DNA from: Enterococcus malodoratus ATCC 43197
GTDB lineage: Bacteria > Bacillota > Bacilli > Lactobacillales > Enterococcaceae
NCBI RefSeq assembly: GCF_000407185.1
Contig: NZ_KE136484.1
Coordinates: 124,001 to 188,000 of the forward strand
DNA: 64,000 nucleotides
Direction of reading: 5' to 3'
Shown here: in pieces, positions 8,790 through 17,844 of the stretch
Layout of the letters: each line of letters starts with the position of its first letter
How positions within the stretch are numbered: position 1 is the first letter of the stretch
The notes under the pieces: model-generated
Told to the model about the DNA's origin: nothing
What the model saw: only the letters and a program-made list of their open reading frames with translations
Database searches by the model: none
Made by a program: the position numbers and the translations under genes

Positions 8790-8873
8790 TCTCTTTAACG
8801 ATTTCTTTTATCCAAAAAAACGAAAAAAATGACTCCTCCTTTGAGTAACAAGCAATTAGCTTAAAAAAAATCG

Positions 8874-8921
8874 GCGTTTCTTTCTAAAATAGTAGGAATA
8901 GCAAGTAAAGAAACGCTTTTT
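8874..8921. terminator. Hairpin with T-tracts on both strands in a divergent intergenic region
   Basis: Perfect 10-bp stem GCGTTTCTTT / AAAGAAACGC with a 23-nt loop, followed by TTTTT on the plus strand and by eight T on the minus strand. No annotated gene ends here: it lies between the divergent ybaN and capA-like genes (8715-9078). It may end a short untranslated RNA. The rest of this gap holds only the Fur promoter and AT-rich sequence. Confidence 0.4.
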
Positions 8922-9078
8922 AATGATTCTTTTTTTTAACAAAATCAATAAAAAAAGCATTTTAAATAACTATTCCCATCTTCAACAGATTAACGTAAAC
9001 TATTTTGTGTAGAAGAAAATTGAAACGATCTGAAAGCCAATTGTTTGTTGCGAAGTCTAAACGAAGAGGAGTTAGCTT

Positions 9079-10245
9079 GTGAAAACATTTTTTAAAATGA
9101 GCCTGATCATTCTTTTATTTCTCAGTGGGTGTGGGAGTAAAGAACCAGAAAAAAGCACGAAGGATAAAACCTCAAAGACAACTGAAGAAGCATCAAAAGC
9201 AAAAGACGATACTTTAGTGAAACTGAATTTTTCTGCGGTAGGGGATAATTTGATCCATGACTATATTTACGATCATCTTAGGCAGCCAGATGGGACGTAC
9301 CGTTTTGATGAAATGTACGAACCCACAAAGTATCTGAACAAAGACCGAGATGTTTCTTATATTAATCTGGAAACGATTTGTGCCGGGGAAGAATTAGGCC
9401 TATCAGGATATCCTACCTTTAACGGACCAACTCAAGTATTGGATTCTTTGCATACGGCGGGATTCAATTGGCTGTCCGCAGCCAGTAATCATACGATGGA
9501 CAAAGGGGAAGACGGCATCGTTAAGCAGCTCGAATACTTAGAGAAGTATCCCGATATCACGGTAACAGGTTCGCAAAAATCGTCCGAGGCCAAGCGGATT
9601 CATGTGAAGAAAATCAAAGGTGTAAAGGTCGGAATGATTTCCTATACCTTTGGATTGAACGGTATTCCGCTGCCTGAGGGTAAAGAGTATTTAGTCAATC
9701 TGATCGATGAGGAACAGATAAAGCAAGACATGCAGGAATTAAATAAGCAGAGCGATGTTCAAATCGTCAGTATGCATTGGGGCGAAGAATATCAATTTGT
9801 TCCAGATGAAAACCAAACCCAGTTAGCGCAGCTCTTGAGTGACGCAGGGGTGGACGTGATCGTTGGCGGGCATCCTCATGTTATTCAGCCGATGGAGTAT
9901 CTGACCGGTGAGTCTGGGAATCAAACTTTGGTGATGTACTCATTAGGGAATTTCATTTCTTCCCAAGCGGAGAACGATCGGATGCTTGGCGGCATGGGAC
10001 GTTGGACGATCGATTATGATAAAAAGAAGAAGGACGTCAAGTTTGAACAGGTCGAATTTTGGCCGACGATTACTTATATCGGGGATAATTATCAAACCTA
10101 TAAGACATATGCGTTAAAAGATTATACCGATGATTTAGCCAATCAGCATATGATCCATGTCAATCAAGGGCAAGATTTATCACGAGAATACTTTATCCAA
10201 CGAACAAAAGAGATCATGAATGACAAAGTAAAACTCGTCTATTAA
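9079..10245 (+). CDS. CapA-family lipoprotein (PgsA/CapA metallophosphatase fold)
   Basis: 388 aa, GTG start 8-9 bp after GAGGAG. The signal peptide ends in the lipobox LSGC, so the protein is anchored outside the membrane; a charged Lys/Glu-rich linker (~25-50) follows. The calcineurin-like CapA/PGA_cap domain shows AVGDNLIHD, ETICAGEE, SAASNHTMDKGEDG, MHWGEEYQF and GGHPHVIQP, carrying the expected metal-binding Asp, Asn and His. Relatives act in poly-gamma-glutamate or capsule synthesis, but no capB/capC homologues are next to it, so its role as a lone lipoprotein is unclear. Confidence 0.85.
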   Translation: MKTFFKMSLIILLFLSGCGSKEPEKSTKDKTSKTTEEASKAKDDTLVKLNFSAVGDNLIHDYIYDHLRQPDGTYRFDEMYEPTKYLNKDRDVSYINLETICAGEELGLSGYPTFNGPTQVLDSLHTAGFNWLSAASNHTMDKGEDGIVKQLEYLEKYPDITVTGSQKSSEAKRIHVKKIKGVKVGMISYTFGLNGIPLPEGKEYLVNLIDEEQIKQDMQELNKQSDVQIVSMHWGEEYQFVPDENQTQLAQLLSDAGVDVIVGGHPHVIQPMEYLTGESGNQTLVMYSLGNFISSQAENDRMLGGMGRWTIDYDKKKKDVKFEQVEFWPTITYIGDNYQTYKTYALKDYTDDLANQHMIHVNQGQDLSREYFIQRTKEIMNDKVKLVY

Positions 10246-10336
10246 AAAATCGACCAGAAGATAGCAAGTCAAATCAAGCGGCAGCCTTTCTCGCTTCCTA
10301 TAATGAATGTAGGGTAGTCGAAACGGGGGAAACAGA

Positions 10337-11305
10337 ATGTATGAGTGGCAGAAACAGATTCAACAAATCGTGGATGAGATCGATCACTGTATCGAAGGCT
10401 ATAATGATGAGGCCTTGACGTTGCGGCGGCTTTCCCGAAAGATGGGGTATTCCGAATTCTATACGACGCGAAAATTCAAAGAAATTTCCGGCATGCCATT
10501 TCGCGATTATTTGCGTCAACGGAAATTAGCCTTTGCTTTAAAGGAAGTTCGCGACAACGAAAAAAGTTTCTTGGATATTGCTTTTGATTATGGCTTTTCT
10601 TCGCATGAGGCCTTTACCCGCGCATTTAAAAGAATGTACGGAGTCGCGCCTAGTGAGTATCGAAAACAGCCGCGACCAGTCGTCCTTCGTACAAAAATCA
10701 ACCCTTTTGACCGCTACTTTTTAGGATTAGGAGAGATTGGTATGGTGAAATCAACCGAAGATATCAAAACGTATTTTGTTACGATTCCGGCACACAAATT
10801 TTTGCACATCAAAAACAATGAAAGCAATGGGTATTGGGATTTTTGGCAGAAGCAAAGCCAGATTCCTGGGCAAGATTGCGATACGATCAGCGGATTATTG
10901 GATAGTATCAAAGGGAAATTAGATGACAAGGGCGGCAATAAGGCCGATAGCAGCAGTGGTCAAGCAATGGCCTACATCAGTGATCCGGATGGTCGTCTTT
11001 GTGATTGGGGCTTTTTACGATCGGAATGTTATGGTGTACGTTTGCCGATGGATTATCAGGGGGAAGTACCGGAACAAATGATTATGCTAGATGTTCCAGA
11101 AGCCGAATATCTGGTTTTTGAACACGGACCTTTCGATTATGAGCAGGAGAATCGCAGTGTCGAAGAAGAGGTAGAAAAAGCGATGAAGGATTTTGATTTT
11201 TCCGCTACGGACTATCATTACGATACGACACCGGGCCGAGTTATTTATTTCTATCATGATCCAGAACGCTTTTGGAAGTATGTAAGACCAGTAGTGAAAA
11301 AATAA
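10337..11305 (+). CDS. AraC-family regulator with GyrI-like effector domain
   Basis: 322 aa. Residues ~1-110 are an AraC/XylS DNA-binding domain with two helix-turn-helix units (LTLRRLSRKMGYSEFYTTRKFKEISG and FLDIAFDYGFSSHEAFTRAFKRMYGVAPSEYR). The C-terminal ~180 residues are a GyrI-like small-molecule-binding domain ending EYLVFEHGPFDYE and FYHDPERFWKYVRPVVKK. Such proteins respond to lipophilic cations or drugs. GGGGG precedes the ATG. It is monocistronic with its own terminator; its target is not evident. Confidence 0.85.
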   Translation: MYEWQKQIQQIVDEIDHCIEGYNDEALTLRRLSRKMGYSEFYTTRKFKEISGMPFRDYLRQRKLAFALKEVRDNEKSFLDIAFDYGFSSHEAFTRAFKRMYGVAPSEYRKQPRPVVLRTKINPFDRYFLGLGEIGMVKSTEDIKTYFVTIPAHKFLHIKNNESNGYWDFWQKQSQIPGQDCDTISGLLDSIKGKLDDKGGNKADSSSGQAMAYISDPDGRLCDWGFLRSECYGVRLPMDYQGEVPEQMIMLDVPEAEYLVFEHGPFDYEQENRSVEEEVEKAMKDFDFSATDYHYDTTPGRVIYFYHDPERFWKYVRPVVKK

Positions 11306-11308
11306 AAG

Positions 11309-11347
11309 GAACAGCGGTGTTGGTTAAAAACTGACCCGCTGTTTTTA
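11309..11347 (+). terminator. Terminator after the AraC-GyrI gene
   Basis: Stem ACAGCGG / CCGCTGT followed by TTTTTA, directly after the stop codon. Confidence 0.8.
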
Positions 11348-11452
11348 TTGTTAAAAAAATTTTGTTAGGTGTAAACTAACCTTGGATAAAATAAAGAAGC
11401 AGTAAATCTTACGCCCGATTCAGTTTGCGAGCGTCAAAGGAAGTCTAGGAGA

Positions 11453-11800
11453 ATGAAAGCAGCAGAAACAGACCCACGAAAACAGGCACAACAGTTGATC
11501 CACGATTTATACAATCGTTTGATCAAACGGGAAAATCCTCCTGAAACGGTGACGGATATCACCGATGTCTTATTACAAGTCTATCGCAAGCTAGACAATG
11601 AAAAGAATCCAGCGGCCTTGGTCAATCGGTTGGTCAACTACATTTATCGTGTCGGATTTGATAATAAAGTTCATTTTGATAAAGCAGAAGAGCAATTGAT
11701 TATCGACCTCGGAACGATCTCAAATCGTGCCGGATTTAACGGTGTTTACCGCTCTGATGCAGGAAATAAAGCACAGTTTTATAGTGTGTTTGATCGCTAA
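11453..11800 (+). CDS. Bacteriocin immunity protein, enterocin A immunity family
   Basis: A 115-aa soluble helical protein. The pattern (QAQQLIHDLYNRLI..., a long amphipathic middle ending VNRLVNYIYRVGFDNKVHFDKAEEQLIIDLG) matches the four-helix EntA_Immun family, which protects cells by blocking class IIa bacteriocins at the mannose PTS. No bacteriocin structural gene or exporter is near, so it is an orphan immunity gene, common in enterococci. AGGAG lies unusually close to the ATG; AAGGAAG ~10 bp upstream may be the real SD. Confidence 0.75.
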   Translation: MKAAETDPRKQAQQLIHDLYNRLIKRENPPETVTDITDVLLQVYRKLDNEKNPAALVNRLVNYIYRVGFDNKVHFDKAEEQLIIDLGTISNRAGFNGVYRSDAGNKAQFYSVFDR

Positions 11801-11808
11801 TAGTAAAT

Positions 11809-11848
11809 GAAGAAGCTAGTCTGATGTTTGTCAGACTAGCTTCTTTTG
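11809..11848. terminator. Bidirectional terminator
   Basis: 15-bp perfect stem AAGAAGCTAGTCTGA / TCAGACTAGCTTCTT followed by TTTG. It serves the immunity gene and, on the other strand, the convergent aldo/keto reductase. Confidence 0.8.
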
Positions 11849-11896
11849 TTAAAACCGCAACCTAAGTGAGTAGGTTGCGATTAAAACTTCGAATGG

Positions 11897-12739
11897 CTAT
11901 TTTCTGCTCAATGTGCCCTTCAAAAATTCTTCGTCGTTAGGATCACCAGAGCCGCGTTGATTTTTATCAATCGCTGCGATGAGCTTCATTTCTTCGTCGG
12001 TCAAGGTGAAGTCAAAGACATCGATATTTTGCGCGATCCGTTCTGCGTGAACAGATTTTGGAATCACGATGATGTCACGTTGCAAGTGCCAACGCAAGAT
12101 GACTTGAGCGACCGATTTGTTATGTGCTTCAGCGATTTTTGCCAAAGTCGGATCTTCCAACACATTGCTCTTACCTTGGCCAAGTGGCCCCCAAGCTTCA
12201 TGAGCGATATCCATACTCTTCAAATAAGCATGCAGCTCTTTTTGTTGGAAGTACGGGTGTGTTTCAAGCTGGTCGACTGCTGGTTTGATTTTTGCGGTCG
12301 TCATCAATTTTTCGAGATGAGGTTGTTCAAAATTTGAAACCCCGATCGATTTGATCAAGCCGTCATTGTACAAGGTTTCCATTGCTCGCCATTTTTCGTT
12401 ATAGCCTTCGCTTGGCCAGTGGATCAAGTAAAGATCCAAGTAATCTGTCTGCAATTTCTTCAATGATTCGTGGAAAGCCGCGATCGTTTCATCATAGGTC
12501 GTGTTGCTGTTCCAAACTTTTGACGTAATAAATAGATCCTCACGTTTCACATCGCTCTCAGCAAGCGCCTCGCCAAGCCACGCCTCATTGTGATAGATCG
12601 TTGCAGTATCAAAGTGACGATACCCGCTTTTCAATGCATCAGCTACTGAACGTTTCAAATCGTCTGCGTCTTGAACTTTAAAAACGCCTAATCCCAATTG
12701 CGGGATCATTTGACCATTGTTTAATCTCAACTGTTCCAT
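11897..12739 (-). CDS. Aldo/keto reductase (AKR5-like)
   Basis: A 280-aa NADPH-dependent carbonyl reductase with TIM-barrel fold. The catalytic tetrad is visible: Asp and Tyr in HFDTATIYHNE, Lys in FITSKVWNSN, His in LYLIHWPSEGY. NADPH-binding IPKSVHAERIAQNIDVFDF lies near the C-terminus. AGGAGG precedes the ATG. It is a stand-alone gene, convergent with the immunity gene. It resembles, but is distinct from, the MerR-controlled reductase at 22,933. Physiological substrate is unknown. Confidence 0.9.
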   Translation of the reverse strand: MEQLRLNNGQMIPQLGLGVFKVQDADDLKRSVADALKSGYRHFDTATIYHNEAWLGEALAESDVKREDLFITSKVWNSNTTYDETIAAFHESLKKLQTDYLDLYLIHWPSEGYNEKWRAMETLYNDGLIKSIGVSNFEQPHLEKLMTTAKIKPAVDQLETHPYFQQKELHAYLKSMDIAHEAWGPLGQGKSNVLEDPTLAKIAEAHNKSVAQVILRWHLQRDIIVIPKSVHAERIAQNIDVFDFTLTDEEMKLIAAIDKNQRGSGDPNDEEFLKGTLSRK

Positions 12740-12962
12740 TAAGAAAAACCTCCTAATATAGTAGTTACATCTAAAAGTATAACGCTAGATGGACTATATC
12801 GTAATAATTTTGCTTTGCTAACGCAATGTTTTTTCATTAATTCAAAAAGTGAATATTTTTTTTATTTTTAGAAAAATCTGTTTTTACAAACAGGTAGAAT
12901 TGAAAAATAACAAAAGTTATAATATTGGTGTTCGTATTATCAAAAAAGAATGGAGTAGTGCG

Positions 12963-15863
12963 ATGGGAAAATTCGGAATGAATCGTTTGCGTGATAATGT
13001 AGAACAAAAATATCGAGCGAAAAGGTACAAATTATGGAAAAATGGAATTTTTAAAGGATTACTTTTGTCCATTTTACTACTGGGCTGTGCCATCCTTTTT
13101 AGTCCTGAGAACGTTCAATCCGCGGTTTGGCAGGCCAATTCTGTGGAGACGATCAAAGCAAAAATGCAAGTGGGCAAGAATTCTTATACCTTTGAAGCAG
13201 GCGATACGTTTTACAATATCGGGTTGGCAGTAAATGTGAAATGGCAGACGCTAATGGCACTGAATGGTTTTGAAGAAGGCAGTCAGTATACCGTCCCTGT
13301 TGGAACAACGATCAAATTTGATGGTTCAAAGATTACAGTAACGGACCAAAATGGAAACGCTATCAACGAGAAGGAACTTACCGAGGCAGATAAGATCGAT
13401 CCCTCAAAACCTTTTGCCAATCAATCGTCGAATTCTTCTCAAAATGGCGAAAAAACTACGAGTGTGACACCAGCCGAAACACAAAAGACCCAAACGAACC
13501 GAGTGGAAAAGTCCTCAATGGTAACTGTTAAGGGTGAAGTGGAAGCTAATCAAGCAGAGACGCCAATCGATAAAGCACAGGCCGAAAAAGAAAAACAGGC
13601 GGCAGAAGCAGAACGAGAACAGGCTGAAAGCGAAAAACAAACAGCCGAAAAAGAACGGCAGGAAGCGAAACGATTAAAACAAGAGGCAGAGCAAAAACTG
13701 ACAGAGGCGTTAAACAAAGAAAATACGGAATTCTATGCCGAGCTGCAAGCAAAACAAACGGCTGCGACCACCAAGGTGACAGAAGCGCAAGCCAATTATG
13801 ACGGACTCACTGCACAACTAGCAGTTGTCGAGCAAAATGTCGCGGCTGCTGCAACAGCTCAACAATCCGCACAAACTGCATTAACGACAGCGCAAACAGC
13901 AATCAATTCAGCGACTGCAAATCAAACAACCGCGCAGCAGCGGGTGAATGATGTCAGCGCACAGATATCCACTTTGCAGAGCCAAGCAGGAAGTGATGCG
14001 GCCATCCAAGCACAGCTTGAACAATTGAACCAACAGCTTGCCGCAGCGCAAGGAGAGTTGAATGCGTACGGAGCACAAGTAGCCGCTGCACAGCAAAGCG
14101 TTAATACTGCACAAGCCGCTTATAGCAAGGCAGAGGCCACGTTGAATTCTGGTGTCGCTGAAAAAGCATCGATTGAGCGCGCTATTGGACAGGCGCAGCT
14201 CACTCTAACAGCAGCACAACAAGAATTAGCCAATTTGCCTCAGTCATCAACCGCAGCAACTAGTGATGAAGCGAAAAAAATTCAAGCAGAGCTGTCTCAA
14301 TGCAATGATCGCCTCACTGCATTAGAGGAGCAGATCAGCAGTTTAGCAAATAAAATCCAAGCTCTCGACAATCGTATCGCTGAGTTAGATCAGCTCATTC
14401 AAGGAGTTACAAATGAGGCGAAAACTGTCGAAGCAGAAGGAAAAGAGGCAGAGAATTCCACAGCAGATACCAATCAGCATGTCGATAAAGCAAACGGTAC
14501 AGCCACAGAGGTTGAAAATAAGTTGCCGCATATTCCTGCTAATGTGGATATGCATGTCACAATTCTGATGGATGACGAAGGAAATACAATAACTGATACC
14601 ACTGGCTATGCGAAAGTCTCTGAATCAGCACCAGAAAAGACGGTCGAAACACTACCAAACGGCGATACAATCACGACGTATACAACAACAGTGACGTACC
14701 ACAAAATAGTGAACAAAGATAAAGAAGTGATCAACAATGTCGATGAAGCTGGAAATCCTTTGACTAATTTAGAAGGCTATTTCAAAATCAACGAATCAGC
14801 ACCAGAAAAGACGATTGAAACATTACCGAATGGCGACACGATCACGACGTATACGACAACAGTAACGTATCACAAAATAGTGAACAAAGATGAGAAAGTG
14901 ATCAACAACATCGATGAAGCCGGCAATGTTCTGACTAATTTAGACGGCTATTTCAAGATCGCCGAATCAGTGCCAGAAAAGACGATCGAAACCTTATCGA
15001 ATGGCGACACAATCACGACGTATACGACAACAATGACATACCACAAAATAGTGAACAAAGATGAAGAGGTGATCAAAAACGTTGATCAGTCAGGAAAAGA
15101 ATTAACTGATCTGACAGGCTATGAAAAAGTTTCCGAATCGCAACCGGTGAAGACGGTCGAAAGATTATCGAATGGTGATACAATCACGACGTATACGACG
15201 ACTGTTACCTATAAGAAAATCGTAGATCCAATCATTGAAGCAATCAAATCCGCGGATGATGCTGAACTCAAAACAATCAAGGAACAGATAGTAACCGACA
15301 ATACCAGAGTGACCGTGGAACAGGCGGATAAATTGGTCAATGTTGAGTTTTCAAAAGAAGTAGCGAAGCATTTTGAGAGACTAGTTCAGGAAGAACAGAC
15401 CAAATATAAAGAGAAACTAGTCAGCAATACCAAGGATGAAGCGGCTTATCGCGAAATTGCGGAACGGGCAGTCGAAGTCATGTATAAATTCTCTCATACC
15501 CGTCCAAGTAATTTGGCTAGTGATGGAACCTATGTGGTAGAGCGGGAAGTGGGTTCTCAAAAGATGGGATTCTTTAGCGAAAATAATACTTATGTATACA
15601 TTGAGAAATCCGCGGTCAATGGCAACTCTGCACTCCTTGCGCAATTAATTGCTCAGCAGATGTTTAATCAATACATTGAAGGTGAACGAGAAGCTGGCCG
15701 AGCGAATGACTACACAAAAGGTGGGCACTATATGAATATCATCATGTCTGGCCATACTGATATGGCTCTTGCTGTATTTATCATGGATGATGAGGATTAT
15801 CCAGATCGATACTATAAAGTAGCGAATACCGTAAGCACGGGTTATGTTTCAATTGTAAAATAA
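12963..15863 (+). CDS. Secreted LysM / coiled-coil / four-repeat protein with CAP-like C-terminal domain
   Basis: 966 aa from the ATG at 12,963 (GGAG 8 bp upstream; a longer in-frame reading begins at 12,849 without SD). Order: basic N-terminus with a membrane segment (~27-45), LysM-like wall-binding module (SYTFEAGDTFYNIGLAVNVKWQTLMALNG), an Ala/Gln/Glu-rich coiled coil (~190-500), four 57-aa Thr-rich repeats, and a C-terminal domain with AERAVEVMYKFSHTRPSN and GGHYMNIIM, reminiscent of the CAP/SCP fold in PgrA/Sec10-type surface-exclusion proteins. No LPxTG is present, so wall retention would rely on LysM. An adhesin or wall-associated role is inferred; it is monocistronic. Confidence 0.7.
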   Translation: MGKFGMNRLRDNVEQKYRAKRYKLWKNGIFKGLLLSILLLGCAILFSPENVQSAVWQANSVETIKAKMQVGKNSYTFEAGDTFYNIGLAVNVKWQTLMALNGFEEGSQYTVPVGTTIKFDGSKITVTDQNGNAINEKELTEADKIDPSKPFANQSSNSSQNGEKTTSVTPAETQKTQTNRVEKSSMVTVKGEVEANQAETPIDKAQAEKEKQAAEAEREQAESEKQTAEKERQEAKRLKQEAEQKLTEALNKENTEFYAELQAKQTAATTKVTEAQANYDGLTAQLAVVEQNVAAAATAQQSAQTALTTAQTAINSATANQTTAQQRVNDVSAQISTLQSQAGSDAAIQAQLEQLNQQLAAAQGELNAYGAQVAAAQQSVNTAQAAYSKAEATLNSGVAEKASIERAIGQAQLTLTAAQQELANLPQSSTAATSDEAKKIQAELSQCNDRLTALEEQISSLANKIQALDNRIAELDQLIQGVTNEAKTVEAEGKEAENSTADTNQHVDKANGTATEVENKLPHIPANVDMHVTILMDDEGNTITDTTGYAKVSESAPEKTVETLPNGDTITTYTTTVTYHKIVNKDKEVINNVDEAGNPLTNLEGYFKINESAPEKTIETLPNGDTITTYTTTVTYHKIVNKDEKVINNIDEAGNVLTNLDGYFKIAESVPEKTIETLSNGDTITTYTTTMTYHKIVNKDEEVIKNVDQSGKELTDLTGYEKVSESQPVKTVERLSNGDTITTYTTTVTYKKIVDPIIEAIKSADDAELKTIKEQIVTDNTRVTVEQADKLVNVEFSKEVAKHFERLVQEEQTKYKEKLVSNTKDEAAYREIAERAVEVMYKFSHTRPSNLASDGTYVVEREVGSQKMGFFSENNTYVYIEKSAVNGNSALLAQLIAQQMFNQYIEGEREAGRANDYTKGGHYMNIIMSGHTDMALAVFIMDDEDYPDRYYKVANTVSTGYVSIVK
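14544..15227 (+). repeat. Four tandem 171-bp (57-aa) coding repeats
   Basis: Marker blocks recur at 14,694, 14,865, 15,036 and 15,207, exactly 171 bp apart. Each unit carries ETLxNGDTITTYTTT and a following TYHKIVNKDxxVI, with a GY(F/E)K(I/V)xES stretch. Repeats resemble MucBP-like extracellular modules. Near identity at DNA level indicates recent duplication or homogenisation, so copy number may vary among strains. Confidence 0.85.
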
Positions 15864-15868
15864 ACTAA

Positions 15869-15909
15869 AAAAGAAGCTGATCTGATTTTTCTCAGATCAG
15901 CTTCTTTTC
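15869..15909. terminator. Bidirectional terminator
   Basis: 15-bp perfect stem AAGAAGCTGATCTGA / TCAGATCAGCTTCTT flanked by A-rich and TTTT tracts. It lies between the LysM protein gene and the convergent acetyltransferase gene. Confidence 0.85.
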
Positions 15910-15910
15910 G

Positions 15911-16444
15911 TTACTGACGAAGAAGAGAGTAGATGCATTGATCAACGACGCCGCGATTATTTTTGCCTCTTTGTCTAAGCACCCCTTCAAAAACAAAACC
16001 GCATTTAGTCAAAACCGATCCAGAGTTTTTATTTTCAGCATCATGGAAAGCTTCCAGTCGATTGACCGATGTTGTCTCGAATAAAAAATCGATTATTGCT
16101 GATAATGCTTCGGAGGTGTAGCCTTGATGCCACCAATTTTGTCCAATTACATACCCGATCGCCATTGTCTGGATCTCTTTATAATCGTCCACGACAGAAA
16201 TTGAACCGATCAATTGTCGCGACTCCTTAAGCTCAATTCCCCAGCAAAAAGTATCGTGAGTCTGATACTCATGTTCGATAGTTTTCAAATAAGCAGAAAC
16301 GTCTTCCAGCTTTTGATACGGTTTCCAAGGCAGGTATTTTGTCGCTGCCGGATCAGACGCCCAATTGTTGAACATCTGGCGGCTGTCATCGACAGTCAAC
16401 TTCCGCAAAATCAATCTGTCAGTAACGAGTTGTTCAGTCCCCAT
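15911..16444 (-). CDS. GNAT acetyltransferase, RimJ/RimL type
   Basis: 177 aa from the ATG at 16,444 (MGTEQLVTDRLILRKL). An in-frame ATG at 16,495 has no SD and overlaps AT-rich sequence that looks like a promoter. Family features are TDRLILRKLTVDDSRQMF, the acetyl-CoA loop region YVIGQNWWHQGYTSEAL and NRLEAFHDAENKNSGSVLTKCGF with VLRQRG. These enzymes acetylate N-termini or small amines; the substrate here is not evident. Confidence 0.85.
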   Translation of the reverse strand: MGTEQLVTDRLILRKLTVDDSRQMFNNWASDPAATKYLPWKPYQKLEDVSAYLKTIEHEYQTHDTFCWGIELKESRQLIGSISVVDDYKEIQTMAIGYVIGQNWWHQGYTSEALSAIIDFLFETTSVNRLEAFHDAENKNSGSVLTKCGFVFEGVLRQRGKNNRGVVDQCIYSLLRQ

Positions 16445-16532
16445 TTTTCCACGACCCTTCGATTCAAATCTGCTATTTTTTATAAATTCTATCATATTAT
16501 TCGTGGGAAATAATCCGGAGCGGTCAAAAAGA

Positions 16533-16560
16533 AAAGCTAACCTGCGCGCAGGTTAGCTTG
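16533..16560. terminator. Terminator after the LLM oxidoreductase gene
   Basis: Stem AAGCTAACCTGC / GCAGGTTAGCTT with a very short loop. It lies just past the stop of the minus-strand LLM oxidoreductase; the minus-strand continuation is T-rich (TTTCTTTTT). Confidence 0.7.
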
Positions 16561-16573
16561 ATTCTTCTAGTAT

Positions 16574-17599
16574 CTATCTCCAGCCCAAATCAGGGGCGAC
16601 ATCTTTTACGATGCTTTCAAGTAGATGCATATTGTACTCTACACCCAAAGTATTCGGAATCGTGACTAGTACGGTATCCGCTTCTTTGATTGCTTCGTCT
16701 TCCGCTAATTCCTTGACGATCTTATCTGGTTCGCCGGCAAAGGTTTTGCCGAAGATCGTTGGGTTTTGGTGATATGCTAGGAAACCAACTTGATCGTAGT
16801 TGGCATCGTCGCCTTGATGCCCGAACAATTGACGATCCAAGTCGGAAGTGATTGGTTGGATCGAACGGGTTACCAAAGTCCGCGGTTCGAAGTCGTGACC
16901 GGCTTCCTTCCACGCTTCTTTATAGGCGCGTAATTGTTTCGCTTGTTGGACATGGAACGGTTCGTTCGTTTCGTAGTTCACCAAAGTTGATGACTGCAAG
17001 TTCATTCCATGTTGAGCCGCCCAGACCGCTGTTCGGGTTGAACCAGCTCCCCACCAGATACGTTGACGCAATCCTTCTGAATAAGGTTCCAAACGTAGTT
17101 TCCCAGGTGCTTGCGGAAACATTGGTTGCGGATTTTGTTCAGCGAAACGTCCGCCTTCGATCAGTTTCAAGAATTCCAATGTCCGTTCACGAGTGATATC
17201 TTTGATTTCATCCTCGCTGTAGTCATAGCCAAAATATTTCCAGCCATCTAGTACTTGTTCGGGTGAACCACGGCCCACGCCCAACTGCACTCTTCCTTGA
17301 GTAATAATATCTGTCAGACCAGCATTTTCCGCCATCATATAAGGATTTTCGTAACGCATATCGATCAAACCAGTCCCGATCTCGATCTTGCTGGTTTTTG
17401 CGCCGATTGCTGAAAGTAATGGGAATGGGGAACCAATTTGATCCGCAAAATGATGCACGCGGTAATAGGCGCCGTCGATCCCGATCTTTTCTGCTTCGAC
17501 CGCTAACTCAATCGATTGCAAATACGAATCTTTTGCTGTTTTAACAATTGACCCTTGGTCCATCCAATGACCAAAACTCAAAAAGCCGATTTTTTTCAC
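16574..17599 (-). CDS. LLM-class flavin-dependent oxidoreductase (luciferase-like)
   Basis: 341 aa from GTG at 17,599, 9 bp after GAGGAGG; a longer ATG reading at 17,632 would include that SD inside the gene. N-terminus KKIGFLSFGHW, then YRVHHFADQIGSPFPLLSAIGAKTSKIEIGTG and RVQLGVGRGSPEQV are bacterial luciferase-family FMN-binding motifs. Such enzymes are monooxygenases or reductases using reduced FMN. No partner flavin reductase is adjacent (one lies at 19,963). Substrate unknown. Confidence 0.88.
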   Translation of the reverse strand: MKKIGFLSFGHWMDQGSIVKTAKDSYLQSIELAVEAEKIGIDGAYYRVHHFADQIGSPFPLLSAIGAKTSKIEIGTGLIDMRYENPYMMAENAGLTDIITQGRVQLGVGRGSPEQVLDGWKYFGYDYSEDEIKDITRERTLEFLKLIEGGRFAEQNPQPMFPQAPGKLRLEPYSEGLRQRIWWGAGSTRTAVWAAQHGMNLQSSTLVNYETNEPFHVQQAKQLRAYKEAWKEAGHDFEPRTLVTRSIQPITSDLDRQLFGHQGDDANYDQVGFLAYHQNPTIFGKTFAGEPDKIVKELAEDEAIKEADTVLVTIPNTLGVEYNMHLLESIVKDVAPDLGWR

Positions 17600-17844
17600 G
17601 ATGAATGACCTCCTCAACTCTTCGTAAAACACTTACTTTTAATAAGTTAAGTTGATTCTACTACTTTCTTTTTTTAAAAGCGAATAATTGTTCTCGGAGA
17701 TTTTTATATAAATAATTTAAATAAAATATATTCGAAACCTGTCAAGAGGCAGTTTCTATTGTCGCGGCGGGGTTATATTTTTTATTAATTATTATAACTA
17801 AAAGGGCATGTATACTAGCTACGAAATGAGAGGAGTGTTCCAAG

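Noticed and set aside
12849-12962. Longer N-terminus of the LysM protein from ATG 12,849
   Set aside because: The extension has no ribosome site and reads as AT-rich intergenic DNA; the ATG at 12,963 has one.
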